Source: Pyrrhosoma nymphula (taxonomy: Eukaryota; Arthropoda; Insecta; Odonata; Coenagrionidae). From it: a DNA stretch of 64,000 bases. Under the pieces are notes generated by a model, which made no database searches, was not told the origin of the DNA, and saw only the letters and a list, made by a program, of their open reading frames with translations. This document shows positions 34,901 through 47,219 of this stretch, in pieces. Every line of letters begins with the position of its first letter. Position 1 is the first letter of the stretch. The translations under genes were made by a program, and so were the position numbers. Where the stretch lies: NCBI GenBank assembly GCA_963573305.1, contig OY754338.1:48263531-48327530 (forward strand), written 5' to 3'.

Positions 34901-36589
34901 TCTAAGATACCATACAATAATATCGACCTGTTTAACATTTATTAGACAAGGAAGTTAATGCTCAGTAATTTGTAATTTTGTTTCACCGTATGTTCAGTTA
35001 AACACAATGACAATAATGATTTAGCGAGAAAATTATAATGATGATGAAAGTTATTCAAACAGATAAAGGAGATAAATCAAATGCGGACATTGTACAGCTC
35101 GTCCCAGAATTCAGGGAAGAAGCTATTGCTGCCTTAATTATTGTAAAGCGCTTCATGTTATCGTGGAGTATTCCGTAGGCCATTGATGAGCACCGTCAAG
35201 CGATTCATAAATAGTTTAATTTAGGTTATTCAACGATTAAGGAGGCTATACCTTTCACCCATATTCATATCTAGGAGTCTAGTGTCAAACGATAAATATT
35301 TTCTCATGGTTCTTGAAATCACTCTCGTAAGGTCCCCTTGAAAGGCGTTTGGGGAGAGATATCAGTGTCGTTGAACTCGCATGAACTTAATACCAGAGCC
35401 GGCCAAAGATTTCCAGTGTACGATTTATCGAATCACTCGGATGTTGCTCCACCTCATGAGATGGGGTGAGGACGACCCAAAGGGAAAGGGGGTGGAAAGG
35501 AGAAATTCAATCTGGACCTGCAACGGTCACGAGATCGTTTGAAACTGTCCGTCGAGTCATTTGCCCGAAGGAACGAGGAGGGATAGTCTCCTCTGGTACT
35601 GGAAGAGAGAGGGACATGGTGATTGGAAGGGCGACAAACTAAAGGGATAGTTGCGTTGAAAATATCGGAACGTATTTTGGTGGTATTCCAAATCTTTACG
35701 ATTGCACAAATAACGAGGGGCAGCAAAAAAATAAATTACCCTCATTAAGGAAAATAAAATAATTTGAAAATATTATAGAAAAAATATTTTTTACCTTCCT
35801 TGCCCTAGTAATTGTTCTTCAACAAAATAACCTCACCCCCCCCCCCCCCCCCGTGTAAATTCCCGCCCTCCCGGGAATAATACTCTCCCATCGTGAGTCC
35901 GTGATCATCATGAACATTCTCTCATTCATTTAATAACTATTGTTCGCCAATGAAGAAGAATTTGGACATACGTGACATATTTACCTCAAACACTGCGTAA
36001 CCGACGATGAATGATTTACTTTTTTGACATTTTCACGCGAATGACATTGCGTTTTTTTCAAAACTTGTGGCCAAACAAAGTGTAGTCTCCGTTGCAATCT
36101 GCTCGCTACTGTCGCATGTGCGGTTCACGAGCGCCGCACGGGATGTGAGTGCTGCCACGACTCCTAATCTAGAATTAACTCTGCGTGGGAACTGCCTGTA
36201 TTGCTTGTATTTGGATATAAATATTAGGGAAACTTTCTTTTTGGATACCCTTCATATAAAGTACGTAGTTACGCGAACTTGTGCAAAGATGGATGCAATT
36301 TCGCCATAAAACATGTTTGATCCCGACCATGATGGTGTTGGCCGGGATGGGTGAGGGTATAACTGGTTAACATATCTGATCAGCGATTGATAGATCCGGG
36401 TGCTGGTTGGTTGTGAGAGTTGGTTGATATGTAAGACTGAAGAAGAACGTTTTTCTTAATTGTAAGCAAATCTGAGAAGCATTAAGTAAATTGTTATTAT
36501 TAATGACAATGCAGTTTACATTGGGGAGAAGATAAGTCTCAAAAATGAGGATTTTATTTGCTTATCGCCGGTACATCAATTTGATATGA
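31980..36589. other. Unassigned AT-rich DNA, poly-C run
   Basis: No gene or element recognised in about 4.6 kb. A run of 17 C lies at 35836-35852. A somewhat GC-richer patch lies at 35.4-35.75 kb without recognisable coding content. Confidence 0.45.
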
Positions 36590-36595
36590 TATATT

Positions 36596-37982
36596 CAGGG
36601 TGTCCGGCGACCTGGAAAACCTTGAAAACCGGGAAAACTCAGGGAAATATTTTATTCTGGAAAACTCAGGGAATTTTTGTATTTTTCCGAAAAACCCTGG
36701 AAAATGCATGGCAGCCGATTTCCATTAAGGCAGAGAGAGAGGTTTAACCTGCGCCTTTGCTTGCATTATACTCGGCTCAGCGTAGCCTTGCGCTCCCTGT
36801 TCATTTAATACTCTTTTCATAGCTGTGCGCCCGCTCGCAGCTTGTGCTTCGTCATCCCACCCCACTCTCCCTATGCGCAGTCTTGGGTGCCGATTGCATA
36901 AACAAGGCAAATTCCACACGGAATAATTCCCATGTAAAATGGCCGCTACGAATGGAATCGGAATTGATGCCGAAATCTGTCACCGGAAACAGAATTTCAC
37001 GCGGAAATCAAGATTCTGTTCGAAGAGCCGTACGAATGGAATTCTTGGTGTGGCCAAATTTACGACAAATTTAAACGTCTGAGCATGCGCAGTGGCATTT
37101 CCCGCATTATACGCAAACCATTTGGTCGGCAACCTAAATGGATAATTGGGTATTGTTATATATGTAATTGATAATCCTTTCCAAATAATCTCCACCCTCG
37201 TCGTTTTAATGTTTGCAGAAATGTTATTGAAGGAGCGGAAATACATTTTGCGGTCACTGCGTATGGAAATCACGGCCCTCGGGTTTGTAGTCGACAGGGC
37301 CACTGTACAGGGGCAATCCAACCTAATTAAAATTCGTGAATTGTCCAACAAATACAATTTTGTTTTACATAATTGAATGCTTTTGGGCGTTAGATCCGTA
37401 CCTATTACAAAGCAATTAATTCACAGTTTCCGAAATATTCATGTAAAGTACAGTGAAGCCTTTTGGGAGAAGAGAAAAGGTACCAAGGCTTCAAGAGAAA
37501 AAGAATAAGAAAGAGGTACATACTGCAAAAGGTTCAAGAGCTGCAAACCAAAAGAACGTAATTTCTTGAAAAGCCGAGAAATTTGTTGCTGAAATTGAAT
37601 CGGAAATGCACTCATTGAAAAATGTCACCACAGTTTATTTTATTTACATGTTCTTTATCAAACTACTCTGAATCTACTTTATTGTGTTCAAATTGCACCT
37701 GACTCAGAATTTTGCTGTCAGTTAAGCGTTTTTGTTTATTTGTTGGTTGAAATAAAACCCGTAATACTCCACATTCCTTGTATACTCCTACGTTTTTAAC
37801 TCAAAGTAGGGACCGAAATTTCTCGTTTTTTCATGTTGGCAAAATGATGCCGATTTTATTAGAAATTCATTAAAAATATGTTAGAAACAAAGTGCAGCAA
37901 GACCCTGGAAAATGCAAAACATTTGCCTGGAAAACCTGGAAAACTCAGGGAAAAAAGAAATTGAGATTCACCGGACACCCTG
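36596..37982. mobile_element. 1387-bp inverted-repeat DNA element with TATATT target duplication
   Basis: The ends read CAGGGTGTCCGGCGA on the left and the inverse complement of CAGGGTGTCCGGTGA on the right. They are flanked by perfect 6-bp direct repeats TATATT (36590-36595 and 37983-37988). Just inside both ends, in the same orientation, are CTGGAAAACCT and CTCAGGGAA words. The interior (36.7-37.6 kb) is more GC-rich at first and holds open frames of up to 125 codons on both strands, none of which I recognise as a transposase. CAGGGTGTCC-ended repeats with CTGGAAAAC tracts are, as I recall, common in insect genomes. I leave the superfamily open. Confidence 0.8.
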
Positions 37983-37989
37983 TATATTC

Positions 37990-40575
37990 TTCCTAGAGAC
38001 AGTTTCATTGAATTTGCAAATTAGATAAATATTGAAAATTAACGTAAGGGAATTCATTAAATACAATACTCAATCATAATTATATCCAAAATTAGATTAT
38101 ATTGAATATTTGTTTTCATTGGAAAACTAATTGCACTCCTTTAATAAACTGAAAAAAATTCCTGTTACAAACATTGCAAGAAATTTATATTAATGACGCA
38201 ATTTTTTGTCGTTTTTTCGTGTGAATGTACTTAGCTCATTACGAAACAATGCATTGTGTTAGTTAATTAAAAATGGATGTCATATGTTATCCACGATAAC
38301 CTTCTTGGTGCTAATTTATAACTGTGGGATCTATCAAGGGGTTGGGTGGTGATCTCGGAGATGCTGAACTCGGTCCGTTGCCGGGGCTGAGAGGGAGGCC
38401 ACAATACATATAGACGGGAGACGATGTGTACATGTTGGGCAGCGGTTTTCTTGTGGTAATAGACGTGTGTGTGGGTTTTTGGGATTGAGGGTACTGAAGG
38501 TGGCGTTGATGGTGAAAGAATGTAGGCGTTGACAGGCAATTTCCAGGCAATGTTTAGAGGGCGTGGACTAAAATGCTTCAGACGTGTGGAGGAAAAGGGC
38601 CTCATTCCAACGAATTTCACGACGCATTTGATCCATTATTGCATTCAGTGCCATCGACCGAGGTGACAAAAACGTTTACTCATGACAAGAAAATAATTGA
38701 AGGTTGTTGGACGAGTATTCTCAATTTTGGATTCCAATTTCAATTTTATTGCGTTTTTCATGTCCCGTTCCAGCAAAAGTGGTGCAATATTGGATGGCGC
38801 TTACTTTCAGAAATTCGAAAGGCAGGAATTCGTATGCCAAGCGTGGTCGACGATACTATACTCTTTGAATATATTTAGAATGCAGTGTTATTAGGAACTA
38901 TTATATGGCTCCGAGCCTTATTGCTTTTGTACGCATTATATTTCAAACATATTCTGCTATCATGAAGAAAATAATTATTTCTATCGCTAAGAGGCTTCGT
39001 TAATGAATAGTTTTTGAGGCTCACGTTTGGAAGTTTAATATCGGTAGATTAAAAAAAAATGTTTTAAGTCTGGCATACATTTTTAAAATGTTTAATCACT
39101 GGTCATGGCCACATTTATCTTTGCATTAATTATGTTGATGAATTTTTTTGTTTTTAATGATTAAAAAACATACTCGGTATCGGAAGTGATAATAAGCCAA
39201 AATTATGCTGTATCTTTATAGCATTTAACAAATTAATGATTAAAGTCTTTTATAAAAGTTCACTGTTAAATTTAATCCCCCTGCTCCATGGTGAGGCAAT
39301 CGGAAATTAACGGAGAATACAAATTTGATAGTCCACGTCGAAATTGAAAAGCAACATGCAAACATCAACGGGCTAATATCAGCATAAATAATTACCATCG
39401 ATCGTTTGCATCGAGTGTGTACATGAGCTTCTGGAATGTTCATTCCATGCGTCAACACTTGATGACATTTTTAGCTATAATTACCGGCACCAAAACCGTC
39501 AGTATAAGCACTAACTTCGATGTAAACCAAATAAATCAACAATCGAAGTGCGTCACCAATCAGCTCCTAAAATTTAATACTATACGCATGGTGATGAATG
39601 CAGGTGAAAAACTGTGAGTAAATTATTGACATTAATTATTATTATCAACAATTTAGTCTCATAGAAATACAAGACAACAATAGTATAGACCAACTCATGT
39701 CATTATTGATAACAGTAATCCCCACCGAGGATATTCGGAATGTTGATTGGTTCTGGCGACGTTCTGTTTGAGATATTATGTGACTTTATCCTGGTGGATT
39801 CCATTATGCAGTCAACTTTTTAGCTCATGCCTCTCTCGCTATAATAAGCTTGCTAATTCAGTGTAATACTACCATATAATATGCTCACTAATACATTGAA
39901 AACCTGATATTTAACCATTCCGGCTCCCATTTTACAGAATAAATCGTTACAATTGGTTCGCTGAATATCTCTTTGCTAACCACTTCACACCCATAGAATT
40001 CTTAAACGTTGGCGTCATTCATTATTTTTATGATTTGTTCCACTCTTGTTCTTCCTCTTTAATACCTACTGCTTATTCATTTCTCCTTATCCGTTATTGT
40101 TTTTAATGGACTATTATGCAAAAAAAGTGTCTTTTCTTCTTATCAGAGTTTTCATTGAACTTCTTTTCTCTCCGACTCTTAGTAGGACTTATTTGTTGGT
40201 AGTTCTCTACGTCCATTAAATCGTCATAATTCTTTGATAAAACCATTTTCTGATTGCTTCTAGTCTTTTTAGCTCTACAGCTGATATTTTAAACGCTTCA
40301 CTGCCAAATAAGTTCATGCATTAAATAAATGCCTTTAATAAACACTTCATTACTTCCTGGCATGTGTTTCTTCAGGTAGAATGCTTTCTTCGCTTGACCT
40401 ACCTAGCTCAAAATATCACTCTTCCTTCTAATGATTAAAACCAAGAAAAAATCTGAACTAATATAGTACATATATGCCTGGTGTAAGTTGTGAAATGCAG
40501 ATAAAAACCTGGGAAAATGCCTTAAAATCTTGAAATCATTTTTGAAATTCTTGCTGCAATTTCTGTAAAGTGTTC
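37990..40575. other. Unassigned AT-rich DNA
   Basis: No recognised gene or repeat. The 117-residue minus-strand frame at 38267-38620 is S/P/T-rich and without a domain. Confidence 0.45.
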
Positions 40576-40579
40576 ATAG

Positions 40580-40950
40580 AAGTGGTTCAATAAGTAACTA
40601 AACATCTTCAAAAGCAGATATGAGTTCAAAATGTTGCGAAATAATTATTTTGGTTGCATGCAAAATGCCTCTACAACACTCCAGATATTACTTACACCTA
40701 CAATCAATTTCAGGACGAATTGCAGCCAGTAGATTAAGCGTCACTTTTGTATGGATTCGATATCTCGGCTCAGCAATCTCAGCAATGAATCTCCTTGAGA
40801 AAACATCGAGATGGTTTAAATATGGGGACTTATGTGGCCATGCAATTGACCCTTTACGACCAATTCAATGACTTGGAAAACGACGATTGAGGAAATCCCT
40901 TTGATTTTAATGTCGTGCAGAACGACCAGTATCAAAAAATGTTTGAGCCA
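40580..40950 (-). pseudogene. Tc1/mariner-like (DDE_3-type) transposase fragment
   Basis: The minus strand reads FFDTGRSARH (eroded form of FQQDGAPAH with the second catalytic D), then FLNRRFPSH, then IGRKGSIAWPHKSPYLNHLD (family form GRRGPIxWPPRSPDLTPLDF), VFSRRFIAEI, IRPEI and, near the end, QHFELI (family form GGHFE). This order is diagnostic of the insect mariner-like transposases that share the WPPRSPDLTPLDFFLW signature. In this copy the last catalytic residue of SPDL is Y, and there are in-frame stops (for example just before IGRKG). Only the C-terminal third remains and no terminal repeats are evident. Confidence 0.75.
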
Positions 40951-40959
40951 AGGGTAAAG

Positions 40960-43900
40960 TGATGCCCTACTTTAAGGATCCTCATCCTACCAAGTAAAAA
41001 AATACCTATGATTACTGTCCCGGGAATTTATTTCGTGAAACAAAAACTCAGCAGCACGTCCCGAACCGGTGAAAGAAGTTATTTTTATATGAAACTGTCT
41101 TAGTTTATTGGTGGATGAATTTAATGCTGTGATATTGTCACAGTGTGACAATTTGTGAGTAAATCTTTATGTGTTTTGCTTAAATATTTTCCGTCCAACT
41201 TAATAACGCAGTTGAAATATTCTGATTTGGCTTAAAAATAAATGAAAATTAATCATTATTTAACACTCGTATGATACAAACAAAGTTCATTATCATGGAT
41301 TCATCGGTCACATGTTTACATTCCCGAAACGGCATTGGACGTGTTTCCTGATTGGCTGAATTTCTAACTGTCATCTGCGCTATTATCTTGGACGCACTCT
41401 AATTAAGTCTGTGAGGTATTTGAAGGAATTTACACATCATTTTCATGTTACGAAATCCTTGTTGCAACATCCTGAATATTTAATGCTTGTAAAATACTTG
41501 ATTGTATTGAGGGGTAACGACATGTTGAAGATGGTAATGTTGGGTTAGAGTGGGAGGATAGGGAGAAGGATAGTAATCTTGATTAACGTGAAACAAAAAG
41601 ATATATTTAAAAAAATGAATTTAACATTGTAAAACCGAAAGACTGCAGTAAAATTATTAGGGTGTATTGAAATCATATTTAGATGTTCCAAGTCCTTTGT
41701 CTGATATCTTAAATTAGACGTTTGGATGAGTTGACTTCTTCTCCTCTTCTTGTTTTCTTTTCACCCATGGATACTTTTTTGAAGGCGGTCCTTTATCTTT
41801 ATGTAGAGAACTTTTGGTTGATCTTCGCATAAAATTTCAAATTGTCACTTCCAACACGGCTGGGGTTTGAACATATGTGAAAGACAAGAATTTATTAAGT
41901 TCTTAAAATTTTTATTGAATATTTAATATGTTATTTCCGCGGATGAAGGGATTTACTGAATGCTGGTGAGCTGAGGTCTAATATGATCAAGCCAGATTTT
42001 ATGAGATGCTGAATTTATATATTCGATGCTCGGTTGTTAGCAGAAACTCTTCAAAAATGTTTATACTTTTTCATTCTGTTTTATTTCATTTACCTTCATC
42101 TATGGCGTAAGAAAATTTCAACCTGACCAATAAAGTACGGTAGTACCTAAAGAAATAAATTAAGGGAGTTTTCTAATTTATTTGGCTTGGCGTGAACTTT
42201 TGAGAATAAATGTTTAATAGTCCATAAAATGCCCTGATGAAAGCATAAGGAAGAAAGGAGATCAGAGAGTAATATGAAAAAAATACCTAGGTCTTTCGTA
42301 AAAATAATGAAAATTAATATCTGTGGAAATTACAGTTACTTGAATAGCTAGAGCATTAAGTCTTAAAATGTTTTCTAAACAAGTGTTAGATTTTTAAAAA
42401 TTATTCTGGAATAATTTCGCTCCATGAAAAGACAAAACGACGTATAAATTACTAGATTTGGTCGGAATCAGTATTTGTACGTCTAACTTCCTGGAAACCT
42501 TTATAATACCTACCGCAGTGGTGAAACTTATTACCTTTACGTTTTTACTTACCGTTATCAGTAACTTTCATAACTCCAGGTAGTATCCCCAAAATATCGC
42601 TTTTATAAATACTGTCTTTCTGTATCTTTTACCGATTAATGATAGAGGTATCATTTTCACCTTATAAGGAATAATCCTCTGTTTAACGAAGCCATATCAC
42701 AAGGCAAAGCTACATGACTGTGGTATTTTGTAGGATGTGCACTCCATTTTTTACCCTTCGAGAAACGGTAAAATCTATTTCTAAACTGTTACTTGGCACA
42801 TGTGCGCGTTTGAGCGTAACTATGTAAAAGTTACTATGCCTGGTGAGACTAAATTTCGCAGTATTGTACATAGTTTACATTCCATTGTAGACATACATAT
42901 GTTGGTTAGTTATTTAGAGATTCGACCGACAGCTCAGGGCATTTACACCAACAATAATGCGTTGGTAAGGAGACAGCTACCGGGAGAGCGGAGAAAGACT
43001 GGTGGCAAACCTGGCGTCGAGATTAGTCCACTGTTGACGATAGGCACTAGGGAGACTAATGGTTAACGACCCATACGAAGGACTAGCTGTTACAGAAGAA
43101 ATGGCTTACCATAAGCTTGGATGCTCAGCAATTACATACATGTCATTATAAGTAGGGGTTTTGGAATTCAACAGCTATTTAATACTTTAAACCAATTTAA
43201 TAATTAAGTTGCCATTAGGCCAACTAATTCAACTATTCAACTTCTACCTTAAATTAACTCCAACTTGAATTAAGTTCTTATTAAAGTTTGCTACCCCGTT
43301 AACTTTGAATTGTCTAGGCCCTAGTGAACCACCATATATTTGTTATTATTATTCATAGGTACGTTAACACTAATGCTCTTAAAAAAGAATCATGAACACA
43401 CTAATCTAATTACTGAATCTTTATATTGGAACGAGCGGAAGATACCCGTTGAAATTCAACGGACGTGAAAAACATTAAACTTATTTTTTTATAATAAAAC
43501 GACAAAGCCCGAAGAAAAACAGTATGCGTGGTCATTTGAGGAGTTCGTAACCTATCTTGTATGTTGTGTTCGTTGTAGTAGACACATTGACAGTTTCCCA
43601 GGTTCACGGAGAGATGAGTGACTATTGGTTCACTTTCATGCACGGAAAACCCGAAAATCGGCCTCGCAGACTCATTACTACTTAAATAGCAACGGTTGAT
43701 AGATTGTCACCTCGTCCCTCCGGTCCTCTTGAGCCGTCTTCTGAGTGATTAACAGCTTGATCGCTTCCCTTGTGTACATACATATATTTGCATTCCATGA
43801 CTTAATTCAACTATTCAACTTTGATATGTGCGTTGATTATCTTAATCAGGATTAGACAGTAGAGTACAATCCAGCGGTTGACACGTCAAGAGGAGTAATG

Positions 43901-45215
43901 GCAGCAGTAGCCATGTTTATTTGACCTATGAATCCTCCATAAATGGGACTGCGCCTTCGGCATAGCCATAATCATTGGTTTCGGTTGCTAAATAAAACAT
44001 TTATGGTGATTCTTAGTGCACTTGTCGATTTTCATGCACAGACGTCGTTAATTGCGCAGAATTTCCGTTCTTATTTCGGATAAGAAGCATGTAGCGACGT
44101 CATTATAATTTCCGCCATCTTAAAGCAGATTGAAGGTTTGAAACAGATGGGTCTGTATTTGAACCAGATTTAGAGCTGGTTACCCGTCTGTATGTTGGGT
44201 AAGGATGAAATTTGTGCAGATCTTAGCGTAACCCGAGAAACACCACGGGGAGAATCTCATGAGATCGCTGGTGGGCATGTTTTTGTTTTTGACCATCCAA
44301 ATCTAACCTTTGTCGTTTTTCTTTCAAGGGTTCATTTTCTCGAAAATAAGACATTTATTTTGTCTTAAAAGATTTTCGAAAGGTTACTCTTTTTTCTATT
44401 AGGCATGTTGATGGATATATTTTTAAGTCCAAGGAACGGAAACATAGCGGCAAGTGAGAGTCTAGAATAGGAAACTCGATGATTGAGTGAATGTACCTAA
44501 GTTAACTGCACCTTAACACTTTTAAACGCATAAATAATTCGTGACGTTACTGATGTGGGAATTGGTCTAAAAACAGTTCGCGAATGTACTGAGAGGATGA
44601 CGGTTTCACTATGTGTAATACACCTGAGTACTAAACGATAATAAACAACGCCGTGTTTGTTGTAGCAACAGAGGCGTTATTACCATTGATATTCGCTGCA
44701 CGTATATATTCTTTTAAGTGTGTATTCTATTAATGCCTTTATGTGTAACGTTTGCTACGTAAGTGTTCTCCCATATATATGCCCCTTTGAGAGCTACTTT
44801 GAGAGTAGACGTTGAAGAGTATACTTGTTAAATATGCATTGAATTTAACGATTACCCCCCGAAGCAATCTATCATGGGACTTGGGACTCCAGGCCTTGGG
44901 ACTCCAGGATCTTCTTATACGGATTTTGTTTCTACGTACTATCATGGGCCTGCAGGAAAGCGTGATATTAAAATGCTAGAGGCGTGAATATTCTATGAAA
45001 ATGAAATCTCTGGTTGTCAAGGAAATATGTTATTGTTGATTTCAGGGAAAATGTGACATTTTTCAACTGAAAACATGAATTTCAGACAAATACGGAGCGT
45101 AGAAGAAAATCGATTGATAAAATTAGAAATTATATTGATTCAGCCATCCGATAAAAAAATTCCAGCCCTATATCTTGAGTGAATGTACTTTTAAAAAGCA
45201 AAAAATGAAACCACT
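40960..45215. other. Unassigned AT-rich DNA
   Basis: About 4.2 kb without a gene or element I can support. A small direct repeat CTTGGGACTCCAGG occurs twice at 44.88-44.91 kb, and TAATTCAACTATTCAACTT recurs at 43.2 and 43.8 kb. Confidence 0.45.
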
Positions 45216-45219
45216 GCAC

Positions 45220-45440
45220 CGAACACAATGCTTGCCATTGACCACCAGGGGGGACCTTCAGGGGGTCTTTGGGGGCCCTGCGGGCTTTTTGATATAGCAT
45301 ATGTTACAACCAGATATGTCTTCAATCTGCATGCCAAATTTCAGCTCAATCGGTCCTGTAGTTTTTGCGTGATGGAGCAACAGACAGACAAAAACCATTA
45401 CATTTTTATACATATTAGTAAGGATCACACCCTTAACCCT
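45220..45440 (-). repeat. CTGTCTGT-family dispersed repeat, copy 1
   Basis: Read on the minus strand it begins near 45.44 kb with TATAAAAATGTAATGG, TTTGTCTGTCTGTTGC, then CAGGACCGATTGAGCTGAAA and TTTGGCATG, and ends in G/C-rich sequence near 45.25 kb. This is a very common arthropod repeat layout (AT start, CTGTCTGT, then a GACCGATT...AAATTTGG block). I do not assign a class. Confidence 0.65.
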
Positions 45441-45605
45441 GAAAAAATAGGGTTTCGGTTAATTGAACCCTACAGTGTTTGTTGTCTATCAGTGACAAAC
45501 TCGTGTTCCAAATTTCATCAAAATCGGTCCTGTGGTTTAGGAGGAGATGCGGAACATACATACATACATACATACATACATTGGCTTTTATATATATAAA
45601 GATAT
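45441..45605 (-). repeat. CTGTCTGT-family dispersed repeat, copy 2
   Basis: Read on the minus strand: TTTATATATATAAAAGCC, a TATG microsatellite in place of CTGTCTGT, CTCCTAAACCACAGGACCGA and TTTTGATGAAATTTGG. It lies immediately outside copy 1 in the same orientation, so the two are stacked or one inserted into the edge of the other. Confidence 0.65.
45554..45581. repeat. ACAT microsatellite
   Basis: About seven uninterrupted ACAT units inside the second repeat copy. They are probably an expansion of its TGT-rich segment. Confidence 0.9.
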
Positions 45606-45609
45606 AAAG

Positions 45610-46115
45610 ATTACAGTCCAATTACTCGCACATATAGATGTGAATTGACTCAGATTTTACGCTCGTCTTCCTTTTAGTCTACATTTATTCATCTCCAAAT
45701 CAATTATTTCTACCCAAATAACTTATTAATTATATTTGCGAATCACTGAGTCCTGAAAGTTGTGAAACAGAATCATATCTCTTCACTTTGGGTGTAGTTT
45801 TATAAGTTTCCATCATGGTCCGTCCGTTTCGCCCTTCTTGATCGGATACTGCTCCCTTCTTGATCGGATACGGCTTGGTTCCGCGAAATGCCTGGATCCT
45901 CTTCTCGAACGCTTTTTGTTCCCCTGACCTTCTTTCAAATACTCATGGCTAGTAACTATTGTCCGTAGCATTCCTAGGGTCACTTTTTTATCGTCCGGGG
46001 CCCTGTGTACGAAAGGCGCATACTTCTGCATTGATTACTACTTCCACTCTACCTTCCGGTATTTTTGGTTCGTTTTGCTATTGCTATTATTGTATTTAGA
46101 AATTGACGAGAAAAA
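45610..46115. other. Unassigned DNA with an 18-bp direct repeat
   Basis: CCCTTCTTGATCGGATAC occurs at 45832-45849 and again at 45854-45871. Nothing else is recognisable. Confidence 0.5.
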
Positions 46116-46118
46116 AAT

Positions 46119-46288
46119 CGGCCTGGCCCGGGAACCATGGACCAGTGGCATGCCGGGGCAAGGTGCAGACCATCACGCTACCCAAGCTTCCTAATTTTAG
46201 GAAGCTTAGAATCAAAGCCTGAGTTTGAGTAACGTGGTGGTCTGCCCGGCAATGAAAAGACCCATGATTCAAACCCGGTCCAGGGCGA
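46119..46288. repeat. Inverted pair of tRNA-derived SINE heads around a palindrome
   Basis: Minus strand 46185-46119 reads GTAGCGTGATGGTCTGC (A-box region) and ATGGTTCCCGGGCCAGG (B-box region). Plus strand 46222-46288 reads GTAACGTGGTGGTCTGC and GATTCAAACCCGGTCCAGG. The two are related copies head to head. Exactly between them, 46184-46207 is a 24-bp near-perfect palindrome (AAGCTTCCTAA/TTTTAGGAAGCTT). Each half keeps polymerase III promoter-like boxes, but neither forms a credible tRNA. Confidence 0.7.
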
Positions 46289-46289
46289 A

Positions 46290-46835
46290 TTATTCATTTG
46301 TCAATATTTACATATTTCGTCGCCGTACTCTAGGCAGGTATGAAATCCACCTTTAAATTTCATTTCCCCTCGCATTTACCCCGTTTACACCGTTAATTTC
46401 TGCTATAAGTCAAATCTACTGATGCTGCAACATGTCGGTCGCACTGATGGTTCACGGTCAATGGTACATGGTGTGATGATAATTGCCTTCGTTTACCTTC
46501 TTTGAATGTGGAGGAAACTATTTCAAAGTTTTTTTTTCCGGTTTTCAACGGGAGTTGGCAACCCTGTGGAAGAGGGAGGTGTGACAGATGGAATGGGAAC
46601 AAGTTACCGTCTATTATGTCACCAGGAAGACCTTGCTCCCTCCCTCCACAGAGTCCTCCAGTCCGTACTTTTCCAACCCTTGATCTTTCCTTCCTCTCCT
46701 CTCCCTCCCCTTTGCTTTGGAACTTTAGCAAACGACTTTCCTTGTTTTAGCCCTCATATGTTCTCCATTATTTCCCGTTCCCGTCAAAGTAAGGGTGTAA
46801 CAAATGTCGATACATTAGAGTATTTACAACTTTTA
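46290..46835. other. Unassigned DNA
   Basis: Open on both strands around 46.4-46.85 kb, but the translations are low-complexity and unlike any family I know. Confidence 0.4.
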
Positions 46836-46839
46836 CCAC

Positions 46840-47215
46840 CACGCTAAGAATGGGAGAAGAAAACGAGAATCGGGTAAAGGTGTTTGAGATGTAGGTGTGT
46901 ATGAGAATAGAGAAAGTGCGGCGGACGGAAAGAGAAACAAAGGAAGAAGTGCTTGGTATGGCGTGTGAGGAAATCATCTCGAAAAAATTTAAAAACACAT
47001 TAAGTGGTTGTAACAGGTACCGATGGGCAAAGGGATACGGAAGGCAGTGATAAAGTAGATGATGTTGGGTTTGTGGGGAAGGGGAAGAAAAGATTAGTCT
47101 TTATGGACGGGATGAAGAGAAATAGGACATATGCTTCGACGAAGAATGAAATTGCTCTGAGAAATAGGGCCATGCGTCTTTTAAATTGCAGATTACCTTT
47201 TTTTGATTAGGCCCT
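46840..47215 (+). pseudogene. LINE C-terminal fragment (family 2)
   Basis: The plus strand reads MGEENENRVKVFEM and MRIEKVRRTERETKEEVLGM, matching the family's EKRxxAFEMWxxRRMxxVxWTDRxTNEEVL block. It then gives GKGKKRLVFMDGMKRNRTYA and, to the stop at about 47.21 kb, RLLNCRLPFFD, matching the typical final words of this LINE group. Two stops and at least one frameshift interrupt it. Upstream coding sequence is missing. Confidence 0.7.
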
Positions 47216-47219
47216 ACCT

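Noticed and set aside
38267..38620. 117-codon minus-strand frame with a second overlapping frame
   Set aside because: S/P/T-rich without domain; no supporting context.
45228..45599. 123-codon open frame on the plus strand
   Set aside because: It is a translation across two antisense non-coding repeats and the ACAT microsatellite; not a gene.
46119..46288. Functional tRNA genes
   Set aside because: A- and B-box-like words exist here and at 5.94, 52.34 and 53.25 kb, but no acceptor-stem pairing or full cloverleaf could be drawn.
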